From Novymonas esmeraldas (lineage: Eukaryota > Euglenozoa > Kinetoplastea > Trypanosomatida > Trypanosomatidae), in contig JAECZO010000035.1 of the NCBI GenBank assembly GCA_019188245.1, positions 124,001 through 188,000 of the forward strand: a stretch of 64,000 bases of DNA. The letters are read 5' to 3'. Positions 1 to 10,175 of the stretch are shown in pieces. Within the stretch, counting starts at the first letter, position 1. Every line of letters begins with the position of its first letter. The notes under the pieces were generated by a model. It was not told where the DNA came from, searched no databases, and worked only from the letters and a program-made list of their open reading frames with translations. Both the position numbers and the translations under genes were made by a program.

Positions 1-174
1 GGGCAAAGCGTGACCACGGTGTGGCGTTGCAGATCTCTCATCCGCAACGGTGCGAGTGTGGAAGAGGGAGAGGCACGCAGCAGGAAAAGAGAGGAGGACA
101 GTGTGAGTTGTGACATCGAAGCCCCGGCACTCTCGCGCCGTGCAGCAGCCCTTCACCGATACAATACACAACGA

Positions 175-208
<34 letters not shown>

Positions 209-672
209 CACACTCACACCGTGCGGCCACGGAAGGAAGAGGAGGAGAGCAAAGGGGTGACGCGTGTGAAGAGGTGGCAACTCTCAAGGACGGCAGAGTC
301 AACACCACGTCGGCGACAGAAGGGGGGGGGGCACAGTGTAGTGTAGTGTAGTGGGGGCACGCCCGCCTGCACGACACACGCTGTGGCCGAAGGAGGGAGA
401 CGAGGAGGAGGAGCGGGGAAGAGGAGAGGGATGGGGAATGGCCCGTCGCGAGGACGGCAGCGATCGCGCGCTGCGACAGAGCACCCCACCTCACCCCACA
501 CCGTGTAGCCGAGAGAGAAACACACAAGTGCGAATATGAGAGCAGACGTGAGAGGGAGGAGGAAAGGGAGGGAGGAAGGGAGAGCGATGAACCGCGAGAC
601 GCCGTTGCGACAGCGTTAGATCCGTGCGAGTGCGCCTCCACTGCCACGCACGTCACGCCCACCCACCCTCTG
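1..672. other. Non-coding: 3' flank of the thioesterase gene
   Basis: This stretch lies downstream of the thioesterase stop codon and probably holds its 3' UTR plus the 5' signals of the next gene to the left, which is outside the window. A (CA)15 tract occupies 176-206. Purine-rich stretches at about 365-440 and 548-591 are pyrimidine-rich on the coding (minus) strand and could guide trans-splicing and polyadenylation. Open frames here cross the CA repeat and have no recognisable protein, so I call none. Confidence 0.7.
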
Positions 673-1701
673 CTACGATGGAGGTGGTGGCGCGACGAGG
701 GATCGGCTGCGCATGAAGCTGCGCGTGGCACGCCACACATCGGCGAGCTTGGAGATGGACTGCAGTTGCACGTCGCCGTCCATGCCGGACGACTCTGCTG
801 ATGCCGCTGATGCAATGGGCACGATTGGGGAACCGGGCGCATCGACGGATGCAAAGAGCTGTCGCAGCTCCGCCACTGACGACAGCCCCACCGCCTCGGC
901 GATGGCATGCTCGCAGTTCAGCGTGGTGAGCTTTCGTGTGGGCTTCGCGCCAGACGACGACCCCGCCGCCGTCGCTGCTGCTGCTGCGGCGGCTGCTGCC
1001 CCAGCCGGGTCGAAGCGGCGCGCGAGCTCCTCCTCGAACTTGACTGGACCAAGAAGTGCCGCCGCGACTGTGGACACGGCGTGCAGCCTTCGTCCGTCCT
1101 TGCTCCAGATCTCGTGGTCGACGTACAATCGCTTCGCATCGGACGTCGCCGTCGCGGACGTGGACGACGAGGGTGTTGACGGTGGGGGCGGCGGAAGGCG
1201 GAAGCGGGTGCGCACCCACACCGTGCTGCGTGGTGCGATCTCGCGGACGTAGCTGATGGAGAGATCCGAGACGACGAAGGCCACGCCATGGCGCGCCGCA
1301 GCCCCGCCGAAGCCGAGGAACGACATCTGATGCCAGCGAGCGAACTCGCATATTTCGAGGTACTTGGCGTTGTTCACATGGCCGAGCCCGTCCACCGTCC
1401 GCAGCCCACAGTACATCGGGATCAGCGTCGGTTGGGCAATGAGCTTGCCGAAGGCGTCGTCGTGTGGGAGCTGCCGACGCCACGGCCAAACCACCCGCGG
1501 CAGCGGCGGTGCACCGGCGGCGGACCTCGACGAGGCGGCGCGCGCCGCGAGTTCGCGGATCGCCGACACCGGCACCACCGCGTACCCCAGCGGCTCTGTC
1601 GGTAGCGGGGCTGCCCCACTCACCATCCTACTCACCCGCACACGATCACGCAGACCGCACCACAGGTAGCGCTGGCAGCGCAGCATGTGAAAGAGAACCA
1701 T
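673..1701 (-). CDS. 4HBT hotdog-fold acyl-CoA thioesterase-like protein (THEM6-like)
   Basis: Likely hydrolyses acyl-CoA or related thioesters. The ATG at 1701 gives 342 residues; the open frame reaches further upstream only through CA-repeat sequence. Residues 104-123 hold the family signature DGLGHVNNAKYLEICEFARW (the aspartate and HVNNAKYL of 4HBT_2/THEM6 proteins), followed by the expected hotdog beta strands to about 220 (VSDLSISYVREI, RLYVDHEIWSKDG). The first 30 residues are hydrophobic and arginine-rich and could be a membrane anchor or mitochondrial presequence. An alanine run (about 234-243) and a Ser/Pro insert (about 170-185) are low-complexity additions. The C-terminal 80 residues match nothing I know. 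Family assignment is from the motif; the substrate is unknown. Confidence 0.8.
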   Translation of the reverse strand: MVLFHMLRCQRYLWCGLRDRVRVSRMVSGAAPLPTEPLGYAVVPVSAIRELAARAASSRSAAGAPPLPRVVWPWRRQLPHDDAFGKLIAQPTLIPMYCGLRTVDGLGHVNNAKYLEICEFARWHQMSFLGFGGAAARHGVAFVVSDLSISYVREIAPRSTVWVRTRFRLPPPPPSTPSSSTSATATSDAKRLYVDHEIWSKDGRRLHAVSTVAAALLGPVKFEEELARRFDPAGAAAAAAAAATAAGSSSGAKPTRKLTTLNCEHAIAEAVGLSSVAELRQLFASVDAPGSPIVPIASAASAESSGMDGDVQLQSISKLADVWRATRSFMRSRSLVAPPPPS

Positions 1702-2234
1702 GGGTGCAGCCGAGGGGGGGAGAAACTGCGAGACCGACAACACACACACACACACACACACAACACACAGTCGTGCACGCGAGATCACACAGAGAGAGAG
1801 AAAGAGAAAGAGCCCCCCTGCGAGCGAGCCGCTACTAGCCACCGACAAGTATACTCGTGTTTGTGTGCGTGTGTGTTTGTTCGTGCAACTGCGAGCAGAG
1901 ACGTCGCGAGTGTGGCGTCGTCGAGAAGGAGGAGGAGGTGCGAGATGGAGAACAGCAGAGGCGGTCAGTCGATTGAGAGGGGGGGGAGTTGATAACACGC
2001 TGGCGCATGTGTCGGTGCGGAGGGCTGCAGACTCCACATTGGACGTGACGAGACGAAGCAGAACAAAGAAGATTGTCGTGTGTGTGTGTACCAGCAGAGA
2101 AGAGGGAGGGGTGCTTAGACAGAGGGGCGAGTGCGTGGTGGGTGGTGGGGTGTCCTCCACCCTCCGCTCCCCTCACTCTCCCCAACCGCTCCGCCACAGG
2201 CGGCGAGACCACCGCCTCCTCCGTTGCCCTCGAG
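1702..2234. other. Intergenic: KATNIP-like to thioesterase
   Basis: This 533 nt gap holds the KATNIP-like 3' UTR and the thioesterase 5' UTR. It contains a (CA)n tract at about 1740-1762 and coding-strand pyrimidine tracts at about 1791-1813 and 1925-1990. I see no gene in it. Confidence 0.7.
1726..1813 (-). promoter_or_regulatory. Predicted trans-splice signal of the thioesterase gene
   Basis: On the minus strand a CT-rich tract (1813-1791) is followed by a (TG)n stretch that contains no AG until GCAG, ending at 1726. That acceptor would leave a 5' UTR of 24 nt before the ATG at 1701. The layout is the usual trypanosomatid spliced-leader acceptor; the exact site is inferred. Confidence 0.5.
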
Positions 2235-5200
2235 CTACGTGGATGAGTGTGGCGGTGACGGCGGTGCCGGCGCGTCAGTGTCGACGTGCAGCTGGCTGAG
2301 GAGCTGTGGGGCATGCGAGAACAGCACGTAGGGCTTCAGCGTCGTGGCGCACAGCGGAAGGTGGCCCCACAGCAGCGTCTCCTCGTCGGCGGCGGCAGAA
2401 GCGGCGGGCGACGAGGACGACGACGTCGAGTGCCGCTGCAGAAAGGCGGAGTGGCACGGCGCGCTTGTCGCCAACGGCGCTGACGCGCCACCCGCTGCGA
2501 CACCATCTCCGCCAGCACCGTCTGCATCGCCAGGCCGCGCTGCGGTGGTGCCCGACTTGGCTGCCGCAAGCCGCACAGACGCCTCTGCACTGGAGAACAC
2601 CACCGCGTCGTCCACGAGGACTTGCAGCTGCCGCACCCACGCCGCGGAGCCGCGCACGACGAGCGGCGTGTGCAGCACCAGCAAGGACAAGCAGAACGGG
2701 GTATCGGCGACGTAGAGGAGCTCCACCACCACCTGCAGCGGCGCCGGTGAGCCTCGGTGACCACGCGACGCGCCGACACGGGTGCTGCTCTCCGGGGCCA
2801 CGCACACCGTGCTCTCCGCTACCATCGGCACACACCGCGCCATGGCCCGCTCGCGATCCGCCTCCGCGTCGGCGGCGTCGGCAGCGTCGCCGGGGTGCAG
2901 CTCGGCGGTGGCGGTGGCGGCGGCGGCGGCGGCGCGGCGCCTGGCGTCGTCCTGCCGCATCGCGCGGTACTTGTCGGGTCGCACAGGCCGGATCACCTCC
3001 CCATCCTCTTTGACGAAGCTGCAGGCGCGCAGTGGCTTCACGAGCCACGCCCGCAAGTACGCTTTGAGAGACTCGCCGGCGGTGACCACCGGCGCTGCAG
3101 TCGCGCCGGCATCCGCGTCCGTGACCGCTGCAGCATCGGCGGCGTTGCCAGGCACGTCACGCGCGCACACCGTCAGCCGCAGCTTGCACACGTAGCCGAC
3201 CGGCAGCAGCGGCGTCACGTAGGGCTGGTAGTCCAGCAGCCACGCCGGCCGCTCCTCCAGCAGCGACAGCCTCGCGCGCAGCACAGCCACGGTGGAGCGC
3301 AGTATCGTCGAGGCGCCGAGGCTGCAGCTGCTCGCGGCGGTGAGCGACATGGACGTCGCGCGCCACCGGCCGGCGCCGTCGGCGGGCGGCCCGTCCTCCC
3401 CATCGGCTGCCGCTGCGCCGCTGCAGCCGCCGCCGCCGGTCCCAGGCCCCGAGGCGATGGCGCCGGACGCAGCGCCTTGCGTGTCCATCGGGCCGGCAGG
3501 GCAGGCCGACGACGCCACCGTGTGGCGACGCCCACTCCCGACAATGTGTCCGTCCGTGCCCGCCCCTGCCGGCATTGCCGCGCTGTGCCACGAGACGTCG
3601 TAGCTCTGGAAGCGGACAACGTCGAGCAGGGCGGGCGCCTTGCGCAGCGCCACCCCCGTCGGCGGGGTCACCTCGAACACCTGCGCCGCCGCCAAAGCGC
3701 GTTGGCTCCGCGACGAGCGGCTGCTCGTCCACAGATGCCGGAACGTCTCCGCCGAGGTCAGGGCCGCCGTGGCGAAGAACACGCGCACGTCCTTCGCACC
3801 GCAGCTCGTTGCATCGCCGACAGCGAAGTTGGCGACGTCGACGACGCCGACGGCCGCGATAGGGCGGTGGAAGACGAGGACAAGCTGCATCGCAGCCTGA
3901 AACGGAAAGCGGCAGCCAGCAGCGTCGCTGCCGCGCGTGTGGCTCGGCTGCTGCTGCAGCAGGTCGCGCAGCTGCACCGCGAGGTCGGCGTCGCCCGCGT
4001 CGTCCGCATCGGACACCGCCTCGGGGTCGCTGCCGCCGGCGTCCTCGTCTGTGGCTGGCGTGGGGTGGTTGCGGCCCCAGGTGCGGGTCACGCTCGTTCC
4101 ATCGGGGTAGTGGACCGCGGCGCAGTGCACTCGCACCGAGTCGATCACATCGCCGCACGCATCTCTCAGCCGCAGACCGCTCAGCCCCACGTGCTGCGTC
4201 CACCCCCACGTGCTGAGCACCATCACACACACCGCCGTCACGTGCTGTGGACACGACTCCACCGCGGTCGGTGGCTTTCGACGGTACTGGCGGTGACTGC
4301 TCCGCGACTGTTGTGGAGTCTCGATGTGCTCTGCTGCTGTTGCTGTTGCTGTTGCAGTTGCTGTTGCTCCGCCTCCCGTTGCTGTGTCGCGCGTCCTTCC
4401 CTCGGCCGCCGGGTGAGGGACAGTGGAGAGAAGTGACGGCGACACCGGGGCGACGGGGCCGTCATCGTGCTGCCGCTGCCGCGGTGCGTCCTCGGCCCGC
4501 CGCGCGCTGCTGAAGTGGTAGCGTAGCGGTGGCGCGTGTGGCCCTCGCGCCGTGGCGGGGCGGTGGAGGTGGCGGCGTGACGCGGTGTCAGAGACGCGTG
4601 CGGAGGCGTTAGAAACTTGTGTGCGCGGCTCCACCGTGGCTGACTGCCCATCCGCGCCGGAGCTGGAAGCGGCACCGCCGACGCCGCCGTCGCCAGCCCG
4701 GCATCCTGGCGGCACCACCCCCATCGACAACGGCGGGCCGTGCTCCATGATGCGCGCCAAGACACCGGTGTCGGTGGTCCACAGCACGTTCTCGCAGTTC
4801 ACAAGGGCGTAGGCAGAGACAGAGGGGCGAGTGTGTGGCGGGCAGAAGGCCGTCTCCGTGTCGCTGGTCGTCAGCGCCTCCGCCCCGTCCTCGGCATCGT
4901 CGTCGTCGTCCGAGCCGGAGCCGGTCGCGTCGCACTCGTCACGGCGCAGCTCTCCGGAGTTGGCGCGCACCACACCGCGAAACACGAGCGCCTCCTCCAC
5001 CCACGCCTCGGCGATGTGCACGCCCTTCGTCGTGTGCACGCGGCCCTTTCCAGCATAGTTGTGCAGGCGCATCGCGGAGACGCGCACCGGCGCTGCAAAG
5101 ACCAGGTGGATGCGGTGCGGCTGCCCGGCTGTGTAGGGCATGACGAACATGTTCGCCTCATCGTGGGTGTTGAAGGGGTGGGGCAGGAGCAGCGAGCACA

Positions 5201-7295
5201 GCTGCCGCCGCCGGTCGCTCGCGATGGCCGCGTACAACGGAGCGCGCGAGTCCGTCTGCTGCTGGTGCTCGCCGCCGGCCGAGGAGGCGCTCTCGATCGC
5301 GGCTCTGTCCGCCTCAGTCCATGTGTACTCGGCGTACGCCGTCACGAAGCCGTCCGGCGAGGACGCCGCCAGGGACACCACCCCGTCCTTCACAGACGCC
5401 GTCTGCGCCGCGGGCACGCCAGCCTCGACGGCGGCGACTGGACGCGGCAGCACCCGGCGTCCCTCCGCGTCGAACAGCTCCAGCCCACAAAGGCCGATCT
5501 CATGTACATCGCCCCACGTCGTCAGCAGGTTGACGGTGAAGAAGCGGCTGCACGGCACCGTGTCCGCCAGCACCGGCGCCAGCCCGACGGCATCGTCTGC
5601 CACCGCTCCGGCGGGGTCCACGGGGTCACCCTCAGCGTCGCTGTCGTCGTCTCGTGCGCGGCCATCGGCCAACAAGTGCGATGCCACGGCCACGTCGACG
5701 GCACGCGAGGAGCGCAGCGTGGACGCTGGCGGCGCGGGTGGGGAGGCGGGGCAGACACACGAGCCCTCCGCGCTGACGACGGCGCTCCGGCTCGGGGAGT
5801 CGGTCGAGAAGGGAATCAGTGGCGACGCGGACGGGGACACGCTCAACTGCAGCAGCGGCGAGGCAGTCGGCGAGGAGCTGGACGAGCAACTCCGATCGGC
5901 CGCCACACGACGCGCGGCCACCGGCGTGGCCTCCTCCTCCTCCTCCTCCTCCTCCTCCGGCTCGGCGGCCGCAAGCGACAGGACAGGCGCCGCCACAGCA
6001 GCAGCAGCAACAGAGAAACCTCTTACAAGGATGCCATCACTCGCTGCGGTCGCGAAGGTCGCCGCCGGCGCCACCGCGTCCGACGCCCCCACGCAGTGAG
6101 CAGCGGAGTTCAGGCCCCGTCGTGGCGGTGGCGGTGGCGGTGGCAGTGGGGAGGCGCCACGGCCTGAGAGCCCCTCTGGCGTGCTGTAGATGTCCTTGTA
6201 CACGGACGGCCGCGGCGTCCCCGGGGCGCTCTGGCGCCACACCTGCGGCGGCGGCAACGCCGAGGCGGAGGACGAGAGCGACGTGCCTGCTGTGTCGCTG
6301 GACGCCGTCGGCATCCCCCCGCCACGGCGGGCGGTGCGCTCGAGCAGACGATTGGAGGCGCTGGTTCGGCGTGCGTGGATGACGTCCATCAGCGACTGCG
6401 CGTTGTGCGCTACCTCGTAGACGGAGGAGTTCCCCGACACCGGCGGCGTCGTCGAGCGGCTCTGCTGTGCGCTGTCGCGCCAGAGGCCGTGCGTGGCGGA
6501 GAGCCCATGCGTCAGCGAAGGCCGTTGCCGCGGTAGTGCTCCGGTGGGTGTGGGGGACGTGACGCCCGATGCGATGACGGCGGTACCACTGTTGTCCAGT
6601 GTGTCGCAGGGCCGCTGCGACGCATGGCTCGCACCGCTGCTGCAACGGCGGTACGTCCCGGACGACTCCGGCCCCGCCGTGGAGAGCGTCGACGCGGCTG
6701 CGGAGGGCGGCAGCGCCGGCCAATCGTCGCTGTGGCGGCGGCTGCACGGCCCGGAGGAGACGCCGTCCGCCACCACCGACACCACCGGAGCGGGCACGGC
6801 GCGAGTCGAGAAACGTCCCAGAGTATACGGCGTCCCCGACGGCGTCGGCTGTGAGACCGTCGCTGCAGCACGGGAGGGCCGCGAAGAGGTGAACTCCTGT
6901 CGCAGTGCCTCATCGACACCGCCGCGTGCGACCGCCGCGTGCGTCTGCGGCGGCTGCGCAGGACGGGTGGATGAGGGGGAGGCAGAGGCGCGCTCGGAGC
7001 GAAGCGCCCGCAGTGCGTTCACGGGAAGGCGGCGGCGCAGCGGTGGTGGTGGTGGCGGTGAGACTGTCTCACTGGACGCCTGCTCGCCATGATGGACGAC
7101 AGGCCGCGCGGCCTCCGCAGACACGGTGCTTGTGTGCGACGGAGTAGCCCCTGCCACGTCGTGGGCGGCGCGGGTGTTGGACGACGCGGGTGACGCTCCA
7201 CTGCCGCCGTCGGCGACTGCAGTGCGAGGGGCAGCATCAGCAGCGGTGGAGCTCGGGGCGTCCTCGCCTCCCCCGCCGCGCCGCGGTGCCCTCAT
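2235..7295 (-). CDS. KATNIP: KATNIP (KIAA0556)-like protein with DUF4457 repeats
   Basis: Homologues bind microtubules and katanin at the ciliary base. The ATG at 7295 gives 1,686 residues; the frame runs on upstream only through TG repeats. Residues 1 to about 580 are Ser/Ala/Pro-rich and look disordered, with an acidic run near 445. From about 580 there are at least two DUF4457-type units. The first has LLTTWGDVHEIGLCGLELFD (about 587-606), then MRLHNYAGKGRVHTTKGV and a W-x-T-D-T segment. The second has VLSTWGWTQHVGLSGLRLRD (about 1023-1042), then a VDVANFAVGD-like strand. The S/T-TWGD-x-x-x-x-GL signature and the RLHNY...GV segment are diagnostic of KATNIP. The C-terminus (about 1640-1670, LPLCATTLKPYVLFSHAP) is the conserved family end. 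A ciliary role suits a flagellate. Family call firm; orthology likely. Confidence 0.8.
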   Translation of the reverse strand: MRAPRRGGGGEDAPSSTAADAAPRTAVADGGSGASPASSNTRAAHDVAGATPSHTSTVSAEAARPVVHHGEQASSETVSPPPPPPLRRRLPVNALRALRSERASASPSSTRPAQPPQTHAAVARGGVDEALRQEFTSSRPSRAAATVSQPTPSGTPYTLGRFSTRAVPAPVVSVVADGVSSGPCSRRHSDDWPALPPSAAASTLSTAGPESSGTYRRCSSGASHASQRPCDTLDNSGTAVIASGVTSPTPTGALPRQRPSLTHGLSATHGLWRDSAQQSRSTTPPVSGNSSVYEVAHNAQSLMDVIHARRTSASNRLLERTARRGGGMPTASSDTAGTSLSSSASALPPPQVWRQSAPGTPRPSVYKDIYSTPEGLSGRGASPLPPPPPPPRRGLNSAAHCVGASDAVAPAATFATAASDGILVRGFSVAAAAVAAPVLSLAAAEPEEEEEEEEEATPVAARRVAADRSCSSSSSPTASPLLQLSVSPSASPLIPFSTDSPSRSAVVSAEGSCVCPASPPAPPASTLRSSRAVDVAVASHLLADGRARDDDSDAEGDPVDPAGAVADDAVGLAPVLADTVPCSRFFTVNLLTTWGDVHEIGLCGLELFDAEGRRVLPRPVAAVEAGVPAAQTASVKDGVVSLAASSPDGFVTAYAEYTWTEADRAAIESASSAGGEHQQQTDSRAPLYAAIASDRRRQLCSLLLPHPFNTHDEANMFVMPYTAGQPHRIHLVFAAPVRVSAMRLHNYAGKGRVHTTKGVHIAEAWVEEALVFRGVVRANSGELRRDECDATGSGSDDDDDAEDGAEALTTSDTETAFCPPHTRPSVSAYALVNCENVLWTTDTGVLARIMEHGPPLSMGVVPPGCRAGDGGVGGAASSSGADGQSATVEPRTQVSNASARVSDTASRRHLHRPATARGPHAPPLRYHFSSARRAEDAPRQRQHDDGPVAPVSPSLLSTVPHPAAEGRTRDTATGGGATATATATATAAEHIETPQQSRSSHRQYRRKPPTAVESCPQHVTAVCVMVLSTWGWTQHVGLSGLRLRDACGDVIDSVRVHCAAVHYPDGTSVTRTWGRNHPTPATDEDAGGSDPEAVSDADDAGDADLAVQLRDLLQQQPSHTRGSDAAGCRFPFQAAMQLVLVFHRPIAAVGVVDVANFAVGDATSCGAKDVRVFFATAALTSAETFRHLWTSSRSSRSQRALAAAQVFEVTPPTGVALRKAPALLDVVRFQSYDVSWHSAAMPAGAGTDGHIVGSGRRHTVASSACPAGPMDTQGAASGAIASGPGTGGGGCSGAAAADGEDGPPADGAGRWRATSMSLTAASSCSLGASTILRSTVAVLRARLSLLEERPAWLLDYQPYVTPLLPVGYVCKLRLTVCARDVPGNAADAAAVTDADAGATAAPVVTAGESLKAYLRAWLVKPLRACSFVKEDGEVIRPVRPDKYRAMRQDDARRRAAAAAATATAELHPGDAADAADAEADRERAMARCVPMVAESTVCVAPESSTRVGASRGHRGSPAPLQVVVELLYVADTPFCLSLLVLHTPLVVRGSAAWVRQLQVLVDDAVVFSSAEASVRLAAAKSGTTAARPGDADGAGGDGVAAGGASAPLATSAPCHSAFLQRHSTSSSSSPAASAAADEETLLWGHLPLCATTLKPYVLFSHAPQLLSQLHVDTDAPAPPSPPHSST

Positions 7296-8116
7296 CGAAG
7301 TGAACTGGCGGACGTGTGTATGTGTATGTGTGTGTGTATATGTGTGTATATGTGTCTGTGTGTCTGTGTATGTGGTGCGGCTGAGAGAAGCGGGGGTCGA
7401 CGAGGACAGCAGACGCACAGGACCGGATGCGAAGGAAGGGCGGAGAGAGGGGAGTGGGGGGACGGAGAGAGCCGACGGACACGCGGAGAGGATGTTGGTG
7501 CACCCGTGCTGACACGCACAAACAAACACACACGCACGCCGTGTTAGTCTCAAGACACTGATGCTCTCCTCTGTCAGATGAACGAGTGCAGGGAGAAGAC
7601 GAGGGGGGCCTTCGCGAGGTCTGCGCTGACGGAGGCGCAACACGCTTATGCAGCTTGCTTGCTCTCTATCTCCTTCTCTTTCTATTGTCTGTACTCATGC
7701 CCAGTTGCACTGCGTACCCTTCTGCGGTCATTGACGCTGTAGCTGTGGGGACCCACACACATGCACGCACAGACACAGATGCACACACACATATGTACAT
7801 GCACGTACACCTATGGATGCATGAGCGTTGGAATGATGACGCAAAGTAAAACAAAAAAAAGAAAGAAGTCAGTCCTCGTGCGGCAACACTGCACCGAGAT
7901 ACCGAGACGCAACATTGCGCGCACCCATCAACAGAGAGAGACACACATACACTCACATCAAGCGCTGACGCACACCGGATGAAAGGAGAGAGAGAGAAGG
8001 CGGTTGGCGAGATCCATGCCCACGTCAGAGGGCGGAGGGGGAGTAGAGTCCCACCGCCTCTCCTCTCTCTCCTGTCTCACAGGGGGAGGGTGCCAGTGCG
8101 CGCATCGTGTACATCA
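7296..8116. other. Intergenic: TLC gene to KATNIP-like gene
   Basis: This gap is 821 nt. TG-rich microsatellite (about 7315-7378) sits just upstream of the KATNIP-like ATG. A long coding-strand pyrimidine tract follows at about 7383-7500. There is a short complex segment at about 7600-7750, CA repeats near 7756-7800, an A-rich patch at 7850-7868 and a purine-rich patch at 7981-8040. I see no supported gene. Confidence 0.7.
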
Positions 8117-8998
8117 TCAACTCTGCTTCTTACTGGTGAGCTGCTGCTGCGTCGAGTCGACGGCGTCACCGGGCCCCATCGCCTTCTTGACAATCTCGCC
8201 GAACCAGTAGTACTGCAGCAGCTGCACGACGGTCAGGGCCCCGACAGCAATGCCGGCGGCCACCTCGTTGTGCAGCTTCGGCGTGTACCCGGGCTCGCCG
8301 CCGTGCACGATGTCGGAGTGCCACGTGCCGAGCACGTTGCGCAGCCAGCTAACAGTAATGTATGTGCCACCGATCACGCGGATGAGTGCGTACAGGCCGC
8401 CGAAGGCATACTCGCACACCGTGGCGCGGCTGTTCAGCGCCGCGATGAGAGGCTGCTGTGTCTTGGGGTCGGCGATCGTGGCGAGGGCACGCAGCATGAC
8501 GGAGACGTGCAAGAACCCATTGCTGAGCTCGAAGCAGCCGGTGAAGTACCCGGCGTAGCTCTCCGAGAAGGGAAAGAGGAGGGTGCAGCTGCCAATGAAG
8601 CTGCAGAACCCGTGCAGCTTCCACGCCCAGGACCACTTGTAGTAGAAGCACACCACGATGTCCCACAGGAAGTACGCGGCGATGGCGACGCGGCTGAAGC
8701 GGTAGTAGGGCACAGTCGCATAGAGGTCGCTGGGCAGCGCACCGCCGTGCTGGATGAGGGTGGCGACGAAGAGCACGGCAGACACGGACATCAGACAGCC
8801 GTTCGCGACGCTGCAGCACCGCACAATCATGTCTTCGCGCTGCGCCTTCGACAGACGCGTCCAGTTCGGCATCCACGACGGCAGCTTTTGCGTGAACATG
8901 TATTGCATCGAGAACCAGAAGCACACCATGGGACCAAAGATGACGGCCTCCCGCACCATCGGCGTCACCCAGGTGTCATATGCTGTGGCGAACCCCAT
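8117..8998 (-). CDS. TLC-domain multi-pass membrane protein (TMEM56/TLCD-like)
   Basis: A 293-residue protein with about six hydrophobic segments: roughly 16-36, 62-82, 101-121, 128-150, 197-221 and 246-268. This is the size and topology of TRAM/LAG1/CLN8 (TLC) proteins of the TMEM56/TLCD type. Segment HGFCSFIGSC (129-138), a WD in the preceding helix (112-113) and FELSNGFLHV (156-165) match the conserved TLC core. The C-terminus is KKQS, a K-K-x-x dilysine that would keep the protein in the ER. The ATG at 8998 is the first one after the T/G-rich gap. Relatives act in lipid metabolism or membrane lipid composition. The ceramide-synthase H-x-x-x-D-x-x-H-H motif is absent, so ceramide synthase activity is unlikely. 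Confidence 0.8.
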   Translation of the reverse strand: MGFATAYDTWVTPMVREAVIFGPMVCFWFSMQYMFTQKLPSWMPNWTRLSKAQREDMIVRCCSVANGCLMSVSAVLFVATLIQHGGALPSDLYATVPYYRFSRVAIAAYFLWDIVVCFYYKWSWAWKLHGFCSFIGSCTLLFPFSESYAGYFTGCFELSNGFLHVSVMLRALATIADPKTQQPLIAALNSRATVCEYAFGGLYALIRVIGGTYITVSWLRNVLGTWHSDIVHGGEPGYTPKLHNEVAAGIAVGALTVVQLLQYYWFGEIVKKAMGPGDAVDSTQQQLTSKKQS

Positions 8999-10175
8999 TC
9001 TGCAGTGTGCAGCTCTCTCCTTGTCCTTCTTCTTCTTGTTTTTTTGTTTTGTTTGTTTGTTTGTTTGTTGTTGTTGTCGTGCTAGTTTGCCACCTCGTCT
9101 CAGACACACGCTGTGTATACCCGTGTCGTGTCCTTCCGTGCCCGTGCAACTGTGCGTCTGTGTGTGCAGATCTGCCTGCACATGGTGTGTGTGTGTGTGT
9201 GTGTGTCCATGTGTCATGATGTGAAAGGAGGGAGAGGAGGAGGAGGAGGAGGCGGGTGAGTGGGTACGATGAAAGACAGAGAGAGGCTGTCTGAGAGGAA
9301 GAAAGAGGACACGCCTACTCTGACCCACACACACAGATACACACACACACACACACACCATGGTAGACGCGTGTATCCTGCGCATATGTGTGTGTGTGTG
9401 TGAGAGAGACCATGGCGTGCACCTCTACCTGTGTGTGTGTGTGTGTGTTTGATGGAGGAGAGGATTGTCCTTCACGCGCGATAGTTGAAAGAGGAAGGAC
9501 ACGCAGGCGAGGCAAGGCGTGTAAACACACACAGACACACACATACACGCATGCACACACACCATTAAGTTGAAAGGAGAATGCGTGTCTTTCTTTTTGT
9601 TTGTGTGTCTGTGTGTGTGTGTGTTGCCTGTGCCCCAGTTGGTATTAGCTTAGGTCGAAACAAAAGTAAAACAGATAGAGGACACTGAGGAGTGGAGAGA
9701 GGAGAGGAGAGAGAGGAGCAGCAGCGGCGGCGGCGCACGCGCGGTGGAACACGAACGGTTTCCTCCTTCCTCCGGACAAACAAACGCACGCAGACACATC
9801 ACCAGCGACAGAAGCAGAGACAGAGAGAGGGAGACAGTAGAAGAGGGGGGGGGAGGGCACATTGTTGTGAAGGTCAAGCTGGTGTAGACCCACACACACA
9901 CACACACACACACACCCCGCCATCACCTGTCTCGCCTCCTCTCCTCCAGACGGCCGTCAGAAACAACAACAAGAACCGCAACTTCGATTGTGGCGGCGGA
10001 GGTGCACCGCTGGGATGAGAGGAGGAAGGCACAACTGGTGTTGGACCTGTGCAGGCGGTGGAGCGGATCAGCAGACGGCAGCCAGGCCGAAGCAGCGCCA
10101 ACAACTGCGACGCCCACACACAAACACACACAAGCAGCACGGCGAGGAGGAGGAGAGAGAGAGAGCTTCACAGCA
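8999..10175. other. Intergenic: DOHH to TLC gene
   Basis: A 1,177 nt gap. It holds an A/C-rich block on the coding strand (T/G on plus, about 9010-9080), (GT)11 at 9185-9206, pyrimidine-rich coding-strand tracts at about 9224-9310 and 9680-9855, and CA repeats at about 9330-9358 and 9890-9914. No gene is supported; its open frames run through the dinucleotide repeats. Confidence 0.7.

Noticed and set aside
7296-7643. Extended N-terminus of the KATNIP-like protein
   Set aside because: The added codons come from TG repeats and pyrimidine tracts with no conserved feature; the ATG at 7295 is preferred.
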